A DNA stretch of 64,000 nucleotides from Arthrobacter sp. NtRootA1 (GTDB lineage Bacteria > Actinomycetota > Actinomycetes > Actinomycetales > Micrococcaceae): contig NZ_AP024630.1 of NCBI RefSeq assembly GCF_019976975.1, positions 1-64,000 of the forward strand, read 5' to 3'. The translations under genes and the position numbers were made by a program. The notes under the pieces are model-generated. The model had not been told where the DNA came from and ran no database searches. It saw only the letters and a list, made by a program, of their open reading frames with translations. This document shows, piece by piece, positions 1 through 12,199 of the stretch (the stretch's first letter is position 1; the number at the start of each line of letters is the position of its first letter).

Positions 1-1422
1 ATGACAGTAGACGAAGCCAACCACGCCAATACTGTCGGAAGTTCCTGGCGCAGGGTGCTGAGCCTTCTCGAACAAGACGACCGGGTCACACCCCGCCAGC
101 GCGGTTTCGTCATCCTCGCCCAGGCCCAAGGCCTCATCGGCTCCACTCTCTTGGTCGCCGTTCCCAACGAACTCACCCGGGAAGTCCTGCAGACGCAGGT
201 CAAGGACGCACTTGACGACGCCCTGCGCGGCGTTTTTTCCGATGACATCCGTTGCGCGATCGACGTCGACACCGATCTGGTGCCCATCCACGAAGAGCCG
301 GAACCCGCCGTCGAGCTTTCCGCGATGCCGGACCTGGCCGCAGAGCCGAAGCCTCAGCCGACACCGCCCAGCACCTCACATGAATTCGGCCGGCTGAACC
401 CGAAGTACATCTTTGACACCTTCGTAATCGGTTCCTCCAACCGCTTTGCCCACGCGGCCGCCGTTGCAGTAGCCGAAGCCCCTGCCAAGGCCTATAACCC
501 GTTGTTCATCTACGGCGACTCCGGACTCGGCAAGACGCACCTTCTTCACGCGATCGGACACTACGCCCGACGCCTGTACAGCGGAATTCGCGTACGCTAC
601 GTCAACTCCGAAGAGTTCACCAATGACTTCATCAACTCGATCCGCGATGACGAAGGCACCAGCTTCAAGACCACTTATCGAAACGTGGATGTGCTGCTGA
701 TCGACGACATCCAGTTCCTGGCGGGCAAAGACCGGACCCAGGAGGAGTTCTTCCACACATTCAACGCCCTGCACAACGCCAACAAGCAGGTGGTCATTAC
801 CTCCGACCAGCCTCCCAAGATGTTGGCGGGCTTCGAGGACCGGATGACCTCCCGTTTCGAGTGGGGCCTCCTGACGGACATCCAGCCGCCGGAACTGGAA
901 ACACGCATTGCCATCCTCCGCAAGAAGGGCCTCAGCGAAGGATTGTCTGCACCGGACGACGCCCTGGAGTACATCGCTTCCAAGATCTCCAGCAACATCC
1001 GGGAACTTGAAGGTGCCTTGATCCGCGTCACCGCCTTTGCCAGCCTGAACCGTCAGCCTGTGGACGTGGCTCTGGCCGAGATGGTCCTCAAGGACCTCAT
1101 CACTGACGACGGCGCCCAGGAGATCACCGCAAAGCAGATCCTGGACCAGACCGCTGACTACTTCAAGCTCAGCATGGAAGAGCTTTGCAGCAAGTCCCGT
1201 ACGCGCACGCTCGTCACGGCGCGACAGATCGCCATGTACCTCTGCCGCGAGCTCACGGACATGTCCTTGCCGAAGATCGGGCAGGAACTTGGCGGACGCG
1301 ACCACACCACCGTGATCCACGCCGACCGCAAGATCCGTGAGCTGATGGCCGAGCGTCGTGTGATTTACAACCAGGTCACTGAACTCACAAACCGCATCAA
1401 ACAGCAGCAGCGCGACTCCTGA
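1..1422 (+). CDS. dnaA: Chromosomal replication initiator DnaA
   Basis: This is the initiator ATPase that binds DnaA boxes at oriC and opens the duplex. All four domains are visible. There is an N-terminal domain I (about residues 10-95) and a short acidic/proline linker (to about 127). The AAA+ core has Walker [10 protein letters not shown] at 172-180 and Walker [10 protein letters not shown] near 231-239. The C-terminal DNA-binding domain carries the signature [15 protein letters not shown] near 434. At 473 aa it is of normal length, with the short linker seen in Micrococcaceae rather than the long Streptomyces linker. The gene starts at the first base of the window, so its promoter is not visible. 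dnaN follows after a 564-bp origin region. Confidence 0.98.
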   Translation: MTVDEANHANTVGSSWRRVLSLLEQDDRVTPRQRGFVILAQAQGLIGSTLLVAVPNELTREVLQTQVKDALDDALRGVFSDDIRCAIDVDTDLVPIHEEPEPAVELSAMPDLAAEPKPQPTPPSTSHEFGRLNPKYIFDTFVIGSSNRFAHAAAVAVAEAPAKAYNPLFIYGDSGLGKTHLLHAIGHYARRLYSGIRVRYVNSEEFTNDFINSIRDDEGTSFKTTYRNVDVLLIDDIQFLAGKDRTQEEFFHTFNALHNANKQVVITSDQPPKMLAGFEDRMTSRFEWGLLTDIQPPELETRIAILRKKGLSEGLSAPDDALEYIASKISSNIRELEGALIRVTAFASLNRQPVDVALAEMVLKDLITDDGAQEITAKQILDQTADYFKLSMEELCSKSRTRTLVTARQIAMYLCRELTDMSLPKIGQELGGRDHTTVIHADRKIRELMAERRVIYNQVTELTNRIKQQQRDS

Positions 1423-1986
1423 ATCCACATTCCTCCGCGCACTACATACCTTATTAACAGGTGCGTGTGGATAACCCTGTGGATACTTAAGGGGACAAGC
1501 GCGGTTAATGGGCTTAAAACCCTTAAGGCATCTGTGGATCGTTAAAAACCGGGTTGGGAGTTGTCCCCATCCACACCCTGTTTAAAACCCAGTTAACGCA
1601 CAATCCATGAACAGGGCTTAACCCCGAAACTGCGCGGCCAGATCCGGTTATCCACAGTTTCCACAGCAGTTATTAACACTACGAATCCCAAAAAATTGAA
1701 ATCCCTCAAATAACAATCTCGTTCTGCCCCACACAACGCCTGCCAAACAGCCAGGCCGCGGCCAGCCTGCGGCTGTCCACATACGAGAGGTGAGTGCTGC
1801 CGGGGATGGGTTAATCGCGGATCTTCCGGCTAAGCTGTCAGCAGCGCTCCCATCCTTGGGTCTGTTTGTAGTTCGCTTGAGTGCGGACCATGCAGGTTCC
1901 GGTATCGGACAGCGAAGGTTTGGCGGGTTCCAAGCAGGAATCCGCAGCTACTACTTGGCAGCAGCAATGAAAGGCGGCACCCTTCC
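1423..1986. other. oriC: Replication origin oriC (dnaA-dnaN intergenic region)
   Basis: No gene lies in this 564-bp stretch. Two perfect DnaA boxes are seen: TGTGGATAA (minus orientation) at 1466-1474 and TTATCCACA (plus) at 1648-1656. Near matches are at 1478-1486 (TGTGGATAC), 1567-1575 (CCATCCACA), 1657-1665 (GTTTCCACA) and 1773-1781 (CTGTCCACA). A local AT-rich run near 1687-1715 is a candidate unwinding element. The position between dnaA and dnaN is the usual actinobacterial origin. Box density is modest compared with the cluster at 19470-20160. Confidence 0.85.
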
Positions 1987-3111
1987 GTGAAGTTCAGAGT
2001 CGACCGCGACGTCCTGGCAGAAGCCGTTACGTGGACCGCGCGGTCGTTGTCTCCGCGGCCGCCCGTACCTGTGCTTTCCGGTCTCCTCCTCAAAGCCGAG
2101 GCTGGAACGGTAAGCCTCTCGAGCTTTGACTACGAGACTTCCGCCCGCCTCGAGATCCCTGCGGATATCGCTACGGAAGGCACCATTTTGGTGTCCGGGC
2201 GTCTCTTGGCAGACATTTGCCGCAGCCTGCCTTCGGCTCCAGTGGAAGTTGAGACCGACGGCAGCAAAGTCACTCTCACCTGCCGCCGAAGCAGTTTCCA
2301 CCTGGCTACGATGCCTGAAACTGAGTACCCGGCTCTTCCGGCATTGCCGGCCATCAGTGGCACTCTGCCAGGTGACGCGTTCGCGCAGGCTGTTTCCCAG
2401 GTGATCATCGCCGCCAGCAAGGACGACACCCTGCCGATCCTCACCGGCGTGCGCATGGAAATCGAGGATGACATGATCACCCTCCTGGCTACCGACCGCT
2501 ACCGCCTCGCGATGCGCGAAGTCCCGTGGAAGCCTGTCACTCCGGGCATTTCCACCAGCGCGCTGGTCAAGTCGAAGACCCTGAACGAGGTGGCAAAGAC
2601 CCTCGGTGGCAGTGGCGACATCAACCTTGCCCTCGCTGACGACGACAGCCGCCTGATCGGCTTCGAAAGCGGAGGCCGTACCACCACATCCCTGCTGGTG
2701 GATGGCGACTACCCAAAAATCCGCTCGCTCTTCCCGGATTCCACCCCCATCCACGCAACGGTCCAAACACAGGAACTCGTTGAAGCAGTGCGTCGTGTCT
2801 CGCTTGTGGCTGAGCGCAACACACCGGTCCGCCTGGCCTTCAGCCAGGGTCTGCTGAACCTCGACGCCGGTACCGGTGAAGATGCTCAGGCGTCTGAGGA
2901 ACTGGAAGCCCAGCTTTCCGGCGAAGACATCACCGTCGCATTCAATCCGCACTACCTCGTTGAAGGCTTGAGCGTCATCGAGACCAAATACGTTCGGTTC
3001 TCCTTCACCACTGCTCCCAAACCGGCCATGATCACGGCCCAGGCTGAAGCTGATGGCGATGACCAGGACGATTACCGCTACCTCGTGATGCCGGTTCGCC
3101 TGCCAAACTAG
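1987..3111 (+). CDS. dnaN: DNA polymerase III beta subunit (sliding clamp)
   Basis: This is the ring-shaped processivity clamp of the replicative polymerase, which also docks repair polymerases and ligase. At 374 aa it fits the three-fold DNA clamp architecture. It begins MKFRVDRDVLAEAV and ends with the typical clamp C-terminus YLVMPVRLPN, which lines the partner-binding pocket. The start is a GTG at 1987, right after the origin region. It is followed 42 bp later by gnd, as in several actinobacteria. Confidence 0.97.
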   Translation: MKFRVDRDVLAEAVTWTARSLSPRPPVPVLSGLLLKAEAGTVSLSSFDYETSARLEIPADIATEGTILVSGRLLADICRSLPSAPVEVETDGSKVTLTCRRSSFHLATMPETEYPALPALPAISGTLPGDAFAQAVSQVIIAASKDDTLPILTGVRMEIEDDMITLLATDRYRLAMREVPWKPVTPGISTSALVKSKTLNEVAKTLGGSGDINLALADDDSRLIGFESGGRTTTSLLVDGDYPKIRSLFPDSTPIHATVQTQELVEAVRRVSLVAERNTPVRLAFSQGLLNLDAGTGEDAQASEELEAQLSGEDITVAFNPHYLVEGLSVIETKYVRFSFTTAPKPAMITAQAEADGDDQDDYRYLVMPVRLPN

Positions 3112-3153
3112 CGATCCGCCACATATCCACTAGCGCAGAAAAGAGTTCATCCC

Positions 3154-4038
3154 GTGCACATCGGACTGATCGGCCTCGGAAAAATGGGTTTCAACATGCG
3201 GGAGCGCATGCGGAATGGCGGCATTGAGGTAACCGGATTTGACCGGAATCCCGACGTTACGGACGTCGCTTCCGTCGACGAACTCATCGCTGCCCTACCC
3301 TCTCCGAGGCTCGTATGGGTCATGGTTCCATCGGGCGAGATCACAGATGCTGTCATCACCGAACTCAGCGAAAAGCTCAGCCCCGGTGATTTAGTGATAG
3401 ATGGCGGGAACTCACGTTTCACCGAGGACCAGAAGCACGCTGCAGCACTTGCAGAGAAGGGCATCCGCTTCGCCGACTGCGGTGTATCCGGTGGCGTATG
3501 GGGATTGCAGAACGGCTACGGACTGATGGCCGGGGGCGCTGACGAAGACATCGAACTGGCGTTGCCCGTTTTCGATGCCCTGCGTCCCGAGGGAGAACGA
3601 GCAGACAGCTTCGTCCATGTCGGCGGAGTGGGTGCAGGCCATTACGCCAAAATGGTGCACAACGGTATCGAGTATGGACTGATGCAGGCATATGCCGAAG
3701 GTTATGAATTGCTGGCAGCCAAGGACATCGTGAAGGACCTTCCAGGAACCTTCCGAGCCTGGCAAAAAGGAACCGTCGTTCGTTCCTGGCTCCTGGATCT
3801 CATGGTCAAAGCACTCGACGAAGATCCGGGACTGGCCTCCATCGACGACTACGTTGAGGACTCCGGCGAGGGCCGTTGGACGGTGGAGGAAGCGATCGCC
3901 AATGCTGTGCCGGTGCCTGCCATCACCGCAGCACTCTTTGCCAGGTTCGCTTCCCGCGAAGACAACTCGCCGGCTATGAGGATGGTTTCCGCGCTGCGCC
4001 ACCAGTTCGGCGGACACGCCACCCGTCCTTCCAACTAG
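3154..4038 (+). CDS. gnd: 6-phosphogluconate dehydrogenase (decarboxylating), short form
   Basis: The enzyme oxidises and decarboxylates 6-phosphogluconate to ribulose 5-phosphate in the pentose phosphate pathway. The N-terminal Rossmann motif is GLIGLGKMG (residues 3-11). The substrate loop [14 protein letters not shown] and the catalytic region [16 protein letters not shown] are both present. At 294 aa it belongs to the short, usually NAD-linked class rather than the 470-aa class. The start is GTG at 3154. It sits between dnaN and recF, a placement known in many actinobacteria, and is probably co-transcribed with recF 23 bp downstream. Confidence 0.93.
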   Translation: MHIGLIGLGKMGFNMRERMRNGGIEVTGFDRNPDVTDVASVDELIAALPSPRLVWVMVPSGEITDAVITELSEKLSPGDLVIDGGNSRFTEDQKHAAALAEKGIRFADCGVSGGVWGLQNGYGLMAGGADEDIELALPVFDALRPEGERADSFVHVGGVGAGHYAKMVHNGIEYGLMQAYAEGYELLAAKDIVKDLPGTFRAWQKGTVVRSWLLDLMVKALDEDPGLASIDDYVEDSGEGRWTVEEAIANAVPVPAITAALFARFASREDNSPAMRMVSALRHQFGGHATRPSN

Positions 4039-4061
4039 GCTGCAGGAGTCCAGCAAACGGC

Positions 4062-5255
4062 GTGTACCTCGAACATCTTTCGCTAACCGATTTCCGGAGC
4101 TACGCCCAAGTTGACTTGAAGCTTGGTCCCGGGGTTACTGTCCTGGTGGGTTCCAATGGGATCGGTAAAACCAACCTCATGGAAGCCATCGGATATTTGG
4201 CAACCCTGAGCTCGCACCGAGTCAGCACCGATGCTCCACTTCTTCGCTTCGGCGCGGAACGTGCAATGATCAGGGCCAAGTTGGTCCGTGGCGAGCAGTC
4301 CACTGTTATCGAGTTGGAAATCAACGCGGGTCGTGCGAACCGTGGCCGGATTAATCGCGGAAACCCAGTTCGTGCCAGGGACATCTTGGGCATTTGCCAG
4401 ACGGTCCTCTTCGCGCCGGAGGATTTGGCCTTGGTAAAGGGCGATCCTTCCAACCGCAGACGCTTCCTTGACGAGCTCCTTGTCAGCCTGATTCCGCGCC
4501 ATGCTGCCACCCGCAGCGACTACGACAGAGTGTTGAAGCAACGAAACGCCCTGCTGAAATCCGCGCGGACGGGCAAATTTACCGCAGGCCATGAGGCCAC
4601 CCTGGATGTTTGGGATCAGCATATGGCCCGCGCCGGTGCCGAACTCCTGTATGCACGGCTCGAACTTGTGGAACGGCTCCGCCCTCATCTGAACAGTGCC
4701 TACGCGCAGCTCACTGACGCTTCAAAGGATGCCGGCGCGGTGTACCGCTCAACCATCCAGGGCGTACTCGACGACGACGGCGGGCCAGGCGATCGCCCAA
4801 CGGAACCTTCGGCGTCGGGCGAGGACCTCAGGCTGTTGTCGGTGGACGAACTCACCGAGCGTTACGTCCAGGCTTTCGCCGCATCCCGCAAGAAGGAACT
4901 GGAGCGGGGCATCTCCCTGGTGGGCCCGCACCGGGACGAATTGGAGCTCGTGCTCGGTCAAGCACCGGCCAAGGGCTACGCTTCGCACGGTGAAACGTGG
5001 TCCATGTGCTTGTCACTGCGCCTCGCTTCCTACTACGTCATGCTGGATGATGCCCGCACCGGCGGTACCGCCCCGATCCTCATACTTGACGATGTCTTTG
5101 CAGAACTCGATGTCCAGCGCCGGCGTAAACTGGCAGCAATAGTGGCCGGCGCCGAACAGGTACTGGTCACGGCCGCCGTCATCGCCGATATTCCCGAGGA
5201 ACTGGCCGGGCGGCGCATAACCGTTGTTCCGGGAGGCAACGATGGTGAAGGATAG
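4062..5255 (+). CDS. recF: DNA replication and repair protein RecF
   Basis: This SMC-like ABC ATPase loads RecA at gaps during recombinational repair. It begins with the family hallmark [14 protein letters not shown], and Walker [10 protein letters not shown] follows at about residues 31-39. The C-terminus has Walker [14 protein letters not shown] chose the GTG at 4062 (397 aa) because the RecF homology starts there and a GCAGGAG ribosome site lies about 14 bp upstream. An open frame extends back to 3876, but that part overlaps gnd and does not look like protein. The last 14 bp overlap the start of dciA. Confidence 0.95.
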   Translation: MYLEHLSLTDFRSYAQVDLKLGPGVTVLVGSNGIGKTNLMEAIGYLATLSSHRVSTDAPLLRFGAERAMIRAKLVRGEQSTVIELEINAGRANRGRINRGNPVRARDILGICQTVLFAPEDLALVKGDPSNRRRFLDELLVSLIPRHAATRSDYDRVLKQRNALLKSARTGKFTAGHEATLDVWDQHMARAGAELLYARLELVERLRPHLNSAYAQLTDASKDAGAVYRSTIQGVLDDDGGPGDRPTEPSASGEDLRLLSVDELTERYVQAFAASRKKELERGISLVGPHRDELELVLGQAPAKGYASHGETWSMCLSLRLASYYVMLDDARTGGTAPILILDDVFAELDVQRRRKLAAIVAGAEQVLVTAAVIADIPEELAGRRITVVPGGNDGEG

Positions 5256-5796
5256 CCACGACGGACTTCAACCCGGCCGCGATCCGGACGAAATCGATGC
5301 TGCCCAAGCCGCGCTGAATCGGATGCGGGAGGCCGCAGCGGCTCGAGGCGAAGTCCGGCAGCGGGCGCCCCGGCCCGGATCCGCGCCAAAACGCAAGGGC
5401 CTTCGCGACACCAGGGGTTTTACCCAGTTTCATGGGACCGGACGTGACCCGCTGGGCTTGGGGAAAGTCGTTGGCCGGTTGGTGGCAGAACGTGGTTGGA
5501 CGTCTCCCGTGGCCGTTGGCTCGGTCATGGCCGAGTGGGAAACGTTGGTAGGCGCGGACATTTCTGCACACTGCACGCCTGAGAGCTTTACTGACACCAC
5601 ACTTCATGTCCGTTGCGACTCCACGGCATGGGCAACCCAACTGCGGTTACTGAGTACAAGCCTGTTGGAGATGTTCCGGAATGAACTGGGGGAAGGCGTG
5701 GTGACCAGCATCCACGTGCTGGGTCCGTCTGCGCCAAGTTGGCGAAAAGGTGGGCGCAGCGTCAACGGCCGGGGACCCCGGGACACGTACGGCTGA
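5242..5796 (+). CDS. DUF721 / DciA-family protein
   Basis: This DUF721 protein belongs to the family of DciA, which recruits the replicative helicase in bacteria lacking DnaC. The conserved core is at about residues 70-160 and includes [22 protein letters not shown] and the strand [18 protein letters not shown]. The basic N-terminal tail is low complexity. I placed the start at the ATG at 5242, 5 bp after GGGAGG, giving 184 aa; a TTG at 5224 would add six residues. It overlaps recF by 14 bp and corresponds in position to Rv0004 of M. tuberculosis. Confidence 0.88.
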   Translation: MVKDSHDGLQPGRDPDEIDAAQAALNRMREAAAARGEVRQRAPRPGSAPKRKGLRDTRGFTQFHGTGRDPLGLGKVVGRLVAERGWTSPVAVGSVMAEWETLVGADISAHCTPESFTDTTLHVRCDSTAWATQLRLLSTSLLEMFRNELGEGVVTSIHVLGPSAPSWRKGGRSVNGRGPRDTYG

Positions 5797-8213
<2,417 letters not shown>

Positions 8214-8274
8214 TGCCTTACAAGGCGATAGATATTCCAGAGCTGACATATACCTGAAACGGAAAACTTAGATT

Positions 8275-10944
8275 ATGAGTGACGAAACTCCCGAAGTCCC
8301 GGCGGAACCCACTGTCGATGACGTCATCCTTGAAGGCGATGTGCTGACTGACCGCGTGGAGCAGGTGGACCTGCAGACTGAAATGCAGCGCTCCTACCTG
8401 GACTACGCCATGGCCGTTATCGTAGGACGCGCCCTCCCGGACGTCCGCGACGGCCTCAAGCCGGTGCACCGCCGCGTTTTGTACGCGATGTTCGACGGCG
8501 GCTACCGTCCTGACCGCTCTTTCAACAAGTGCGCCCGTGTTGTGGGTGACGTCATGGGTACCTATCACCCACACGGTGACATGGCGATCTACGACGCCCT
8601 GGTCCGCCTGATCCAGGACTGGACCATGCGTTACCCGCTGGCCCTGGGCCAAGGCAACTTCGGTTCCCCCGGCAACGATGGCGCTGCTGCTCCCCGTTAT
8701 ACCGAAACCAAGATGGCCCAACTGGCCATGGAAATGGTCCGCGACATCGACGAAGAAACCGTCGACTTCCAGGACAACTACGACGGCAAGAACCAGGAAC
8801 CCACCATCCTGCCGGCGCGTTTTCCGAACCTGCTGGTGAATGGTTCCTCTGGTATCGCGGTGGGCATGGCTACCAACATTCCGCCGCACAACCTGCGCGA
8901 GGTTGCCGAGGGCGTGCAGTGGGCCCTCGACAACCCCACCGCCTCACGTGAGGAACTCCTTGAGGCGCTTCTCCAGCGGATCAAGGGACCGGACTTCCCC
9001 ACGGGTGCAACCATCCTCGGCCACAAGGGCATCGAGGACGCCTACCGCACCGGTCGTGGCTCCATCACCATGCGCGCCGTGGTCAACGTGGAAGAACTCC
9101 AGGGCCGCACCTGCCTGGTGGTCACCGAACTGCCTTACCAGGCCAACCCGGACAACCTGGCCATCAAGATCGCCGAACTGGTCAAGGACGGCAAGATCCA
9201 AGGCATCGCGGACCTCCGCGATGAAACTTCGGGCCGTACCGGCCAGCGACTCGTGATCGTGCTGAAGCGCGATGCTGTGGCCAAGGTTGTCCTGAACAAC
9301 CTGTACAAGCACACCCAGCTTCAGGACAACTTCTCAGCGAACATGCTGGCAATCGTCGACGGCGTTCCCCGCACCTTGAGCCTGGACGCCTTTATCCGGC
9401 ACTGGGTAACCCACCAGATGGACGTCATCGCCCGCCGGACGCGTTACCGCTTGCGCAAGGCTGAGGAAGAAGCGCACATCCTGCGTGCACTCCTCAAGGC
9501 GCTGGACATGCTGGATGAGGTCATCGCCCTCATCCGCGCATCGAACACCACCGAGGCAGCCCGCGAGGGACTCATGGAGCTCTTGGAGATCGATGAACTC
9601 CAGGCCCGAGCCATCCTGGACATGCAGCTTCGCCGTTTGGCCGCCCTGGAACGCCAAAAGATCCAGGACCGCCACGCCGAACTCGAAGCCATGATCGCGG
9701 AGTACAACGCGATTCTGGCCTCGGAAGAGCGCCAGCGCCAGATCATCAGCGAGGAACTCGCAGAGATTGTGGCCAAGCATGGCGATGACCGCCGTACGCA
9801 CATCCTCATGGGCTTCGACGGCGACATGTCCATGGAGGACCTGATCCCCGAAGAGGAAATGGTTGTCACCATTACCCGTGGTGGTTACGTCAAGCGCACC
9901 CGAAGTGACAACTACCGCTCCCAGCAACGCGGCGGGAAGGGTATCAAGGGTGCCCAATTGCGCGGCGACGACGTCGTTGAGCACTTCTTTGTGACTACCA
10001 CGCACCACTGGCTGTTGTTCTTCACCAACCTCGGCCGTGTGTACCGTGCCAAGGCATACGAACTGGCAGAAGCCGGACGTGACGCCAAGGGACAGCACGT
10101 TGCAAATCTGTTGGCATTCCAGCCCGACGAGCACATCGCACAAGTCCTGGATCTCCGCGATTACCAGCAAGCCCCCTACTTGGTTCTCGCAACAAAGAAC
10201 GGTTTGGTCAAGAAGACCAGGCTTGAGGACTATGACACCAACCGCACGGCTGGTGTTATCGCCATCAACCTGCGCGACGGTGACGAGCTGGTCTCTGCAC
10301 AATTGGTCAGTGAGACCGATGACCTCCTGCTGGTGTCACGCAAGGGCCAGTCGATCCGTTTCACCGCCACGGATGATGCACTTCGTCCGATGGGCCGGGC
10401 AACGTCCGGTGTGACGGGTATGAAGTTCCGTGAAGATGACGAACTGCTGGCCGCAGATGTGGTCCAGGACGGCTCCTTCGTCTTCATCGTGACTGAGGGT
10501 GGCTACGCCAAGCGGACAGCCGTGGATGAGTACCGCCTGCAGGGCCGTGGCGGCCTTGGCATCAAGGTGGCGAAGCTCGCGGAGGATCGCGGTGACCTTG
10601 TAGGCGCCTTGATTGTGCAGGAAGAAGACGAAGTCCTCGTGGTCATGGAGGGCGGCAAGGTGGTCCGCTCTGCCGTGAGTGGCGTCCCCGCAAAGGGCCG
10701 TGACACCATGGGCGTCATCTTTGCCAAACCGGACAAGAATGACCGCATTATTGAGGTCGCCCGCAACAGCGAACGCGGTTTGGAAGGCGAAGAGTCCGAG
10801 GACGGACAGGACGATGACGTAACGTTGGCTGCAGAAGACGGAGCCACTGAGGCGACCGTCACGTCAGAAACGGAAAACGACGCGGACCCGGATACAGAAT
10901 CGGGCGCGGAGCTGAACGAAGACAACACCGGAGGTAACGAGTGA
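8275..10944 (+). CDS. gyrA: DNA gyrase subunit A
   Basis: This is the DNA breakage-reunion subunit of gyrase. The catalytic region is intact, with the quinolone-resistance region [27 protein letters not shown] and the active-site Tyr in [12 protein letters not shown]. The GyrA box QRGGKGIKG precedes the six-bladed C-terminal beta-pinwheel. The 889-aa protein ends in a long acidic tail rich in Glu, Asp and Thr (about the last 50 residues). Such tails are known in actinobacterial GyrA. Its stop overlaps the GTG start of the DUF3566 gene by 4 bp. Confidence 0.97.
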   Translation: MSDETPEVPAEPTVDDVILEGDVLTDRVEQVDLQTEMQRSYLDYAMAVIVGRALPDVRDGLKPVHRRVLYAMFDGGYRPDRSFNKCARVVGDVMGTYHPHGDMAIYDALVRLIQDWTMRYPLALGQGNFGSPGNDGAAAPRYTETKMAQLAMEMVRDIDEETVDFQDNYDGKNQEPTILPARFPNLLVNGSSGIAVGMATNIPPHNLREVAEGVQWALDNPTASREELLEALLQRIKGPDFPTGATILGHKGIEDAYRTGRGSITMRAVVNVEELQGRTCLVVTELPYQANPDNLAIKIAELVKDGKIQGIADLRDETSGRTGQRLVIVLKRDAVAKVVLNNLYKHTQLQDNFSANMLAIVDGVPRTLSLDAFIRHWVTHQMDVIARRTRYRLRKAEEEAHILRALLKALDMLDEVIALIRASNTTEAAREGLMELLEIDELQARAILDMQLRRLAALERQKIQDRHAELEAMIAEYNAILASEERQRQIISEELAEIVAKHGDDRRTHILMGFDGDMSMEDLIPEEEMVVTITRGGYVKRTRSDNYRSQQRGGKGIKGAQLRGDDVVEHFFVTTTHHWLLFFTNLGRVYRAKAYELAEAGRDAKGQHVANLLAFQPDEHIAQVLDLRDYQQAPYLVLATKNGLVKKTRLEDYDTNRTAGVIAINLRDGDELVSAQLVSETDDLLLVSRKGQSIRFTATDDALRPMGRATSGVTGMKFREDDELLAADVVQDGSFVFIVTEGGYAKRTAVDEYRLQGRGGLGIKVAKLAEDRGDLVGALIVQEEDEVLVVMEGGKVVRSAVSGVPAKGRDTMGVIFAKPDKNDRIIEVARNSERGLEGEESEDGQDDDVTLAAEDGATEATVTSETENDADPDTESGAELNEDNTGGNE

Positions 10945-11645
10945 GTAATTCCGACTCATATCCCAAGCCGAGCACAGGTGTCCCCGGCGGACTCCGGCAG
11001 CCCTCGGGCAGCCCGCAGGCAGGAGCGCCTGCAAGGCCCCAGCAACGCCCTGGAGCCGGTTCCGCCGGCGCCGGAGCTACCGGGGCCCGGCCGGCAACGA
11101 CCACCAATTCGGCCCAGCGGCCAGCAGGAGCTCCTGGACAACGCCCGGCCTCTGCCGGGCAACGCCCCGCCGGAGCGCCTGGCCAGCGGCCCGCACAACC
11201 CGGGCAGCGTCCAACTGGTGCGCCCGGTCAACGCCCCACCCAGGGAAGCCCGGGACTTGTAAAGCCGGCCCCCAAGGCGAAGGTGCGCCGTGCGCGCCTC
11301 CTGGTAAGCAAGGTTGACCCCTGGTCAGTACTGAAGATGGCGTTCCTGCTGTCTGTGGCGCTGGGCATCGTCACCGTTGTCGCCGCCATCGTGCTGTGGA
11401 CCGTGTTGGATCTCACAGGTATCTTCAACCAGGTGGACAGCCTGCTGGGGACTTTGGCAGGTTCTGAAGGCAGTGGTTTCGAGTTGAAGAAGATTGCTTC
11501 GCTCGGTCAGGTGGCTTCCTTCGCGACGATTATTGCCGTGGTGAACGTAGTTCTGCTGACCGCCCTGTCGATGCTCTCTGCCGTGCTTTATAACATTTCG
11601 GCAACGTTGGTTGGCGGCATTGGCGTCACACTGACGGACGACTAG
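10941..11645 (+). CDS. DUF3566 membrane protein
   Basis: This 234-aa protein is translationally coupled to gyrA, with GTG overlapping the gyrA stop. It matches the position and layout of the DUF3566 family (Rv0007 in M. tuberculosis). Residues 1-105 are a Pro/Gly/Ala/Gln-rich cytoplasmic region with repeated [12 protein letters not shown] octamers. Two hydrophobic segments follow: one around [19 protein letters not shown] and one near [19 protein letters not shown]. The function is unknown; a link to division or envelope is only suggested by its position. The final residues GIGVTLTDD are typical of the family. Confidence 0.85.
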   Translation: MSNSDSYPKPSTGVPGGLRQPSGSPQAGAPARPQQRPGAGSAGAGATGARPATTTNSAQRPAGAPGQRPASAGQRPAGAPGQRPAQPGQRPTGAPGQRPTQGSPGLVKPAPKAKVRRARLLVSKVDPWSVLKMAFLLSVALGIVTVVAAIVLWTVLDLTGIFNQVDSLLGTLAGSEGSGFELKKIASLGQVASFATIIAVVNVVLLTALSMLSAVLYNISATLVGGIGVTLTDD

Positions 11646-11703
11646 CAAAAAACCGCGGATTCACGCCGAAAACGGTGAGATTCAGCGGTCAGAATGCCTC
11701 GAT

Positions 11704-11733
11704 TTGAGATCGGGTCGGGATGTGCTGTACAGT
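11704..11733 (+). promoter_or_regulatory. Candidate promoter of tRNA-Ile
   Basis: A -35-like TTGAGA (11704-11709) and a -10-like TACAGT (11728-11733) are separated by 18 bp. Transcription would start about 20 bp before the tRNA-Ile gene. This is pattern matching only. Confidence 0.4.
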
Positions 11734-11758
11734 CATATCTCGGCCCGATGAGGCATCG

Positions 11759-11832
11759 GGGCGTATAGCTCAGGCGGTTAGAGCGCTTCGCTGATAACGA
11801 AGAGGTCCCAGGTTCAAGTCCTGGTACGCCCA
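11759..11832 (+). tRNA. tRNA-Ile (GAT anticodon)
   Basis: A cloverleaf folds with acceptor arms GGGCGTA and TACGCCC, discriminator A at 11832, anticodon loop CTGATAA (anticodon GAT) and T-loop GGTTCAAGTCC. The 3' CCA is not encoded. The location after gyrA, followed by tRNA-Ala, is conserved in actinobacteria. Confidence 0.97.
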
Positions 11833-11878
11833 CGGAACCTAACAGGTTCAGGTAACACTGAATCGGAATGAGGTGCTT

Positions 11879-11998
11879 GTGAAGAAGTTGCTGGTAGTAG
11901 TCGCAGCGGCGGTCGCAGGCGTCCTGGTCTATAAAAAGACGCAGGAATCCGAAGCCCGGAAAGATCTCTGGAGCAAGTCAACCGACAAGGTCGACTAG
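11879..11998 (+). CDS. DLW-39 family small protein
   Basis: This 39-aa protein lies between the two tRNA genes. It starts at GTG 11879, with AGG 5 bp upstream, and ends at TAG 11998. It has a hydrophobic N-terminal half (KKLLVVVAAAVAGVLVYKK) that could form one membrane helix. A charged tail contains the DLW tripeptide that names the family. The exact 39-residue length matches the family name. No function is established. It is too short for most gene callers and is easily missed. Confidence 0.88.
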   Translation: MKKLLVVVAAAVAGVLVYKKTQESEARKDLWSKSTDKVD

Positions 11999-12068
11999 CC
12001 CGGAGCCAGGTCCGGGACTGGTAAAAGCCGGTCCTGACATGGGGTATGATTGACGGGTTGCTTCTTAT

Positions 12069-12144
12069 GGGGGCATGGCGCAATTGGTAGCGCACCTGCT
12101 TTGCAAGCAGGGGGTTCGGGGTTCGAGTCCCCGTGCCTCCACCA
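12069..12144 (+). tRNA. tRNA-Ala (TGC anticodon)
   Basis: The acceptor arms GGGGGCA and TGCCTCC pair with one G-T wobble. The anticodon loop TTTGCAA gives anticodon TGC, and the T-arm is GGGGTTCGAGTCCCC. The 3' CCA is encoded (12142-12144), unlike in the neighbouring tRNA-Ile. A -10-like TATGAT lies at 12045-12050. Confidence 0.97.
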
Positions 12145-12148
12145 TAAG

Positions 12149-12186
12149 AAAAGTCCCGGTCAGAAATGACCGGGACTTTTGCTTTT
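12149..12186 (+). terminator. Rho-independent terminator after tRNA-Ala
   Basis: A perfect 14-bp stem, AAAAGTCCCGGTCA and TGACCGGGACTTTT, encloses a GAAA loop and is followed by GCTTTT. It ends the tRNA-Ala transcript. Because the stem begins with A residues it may also stop transcription from the minus-strand gene's side. Confidence 0.9.
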
Positions 12187-12199
12187 AACTCAGCTGGCC

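Noticed and set aside
376..1428. 350-aa open frame antisense to dnaA
   Set aside because: Shadow of a high-GC coding strand; no recognisable protein, and dnaA is certain.
1951..2952. 333-aa open frame antisense to dnaN
   Set aside because: Lies fully over dnaN and has no family resemblance; a by-product of codon bias.
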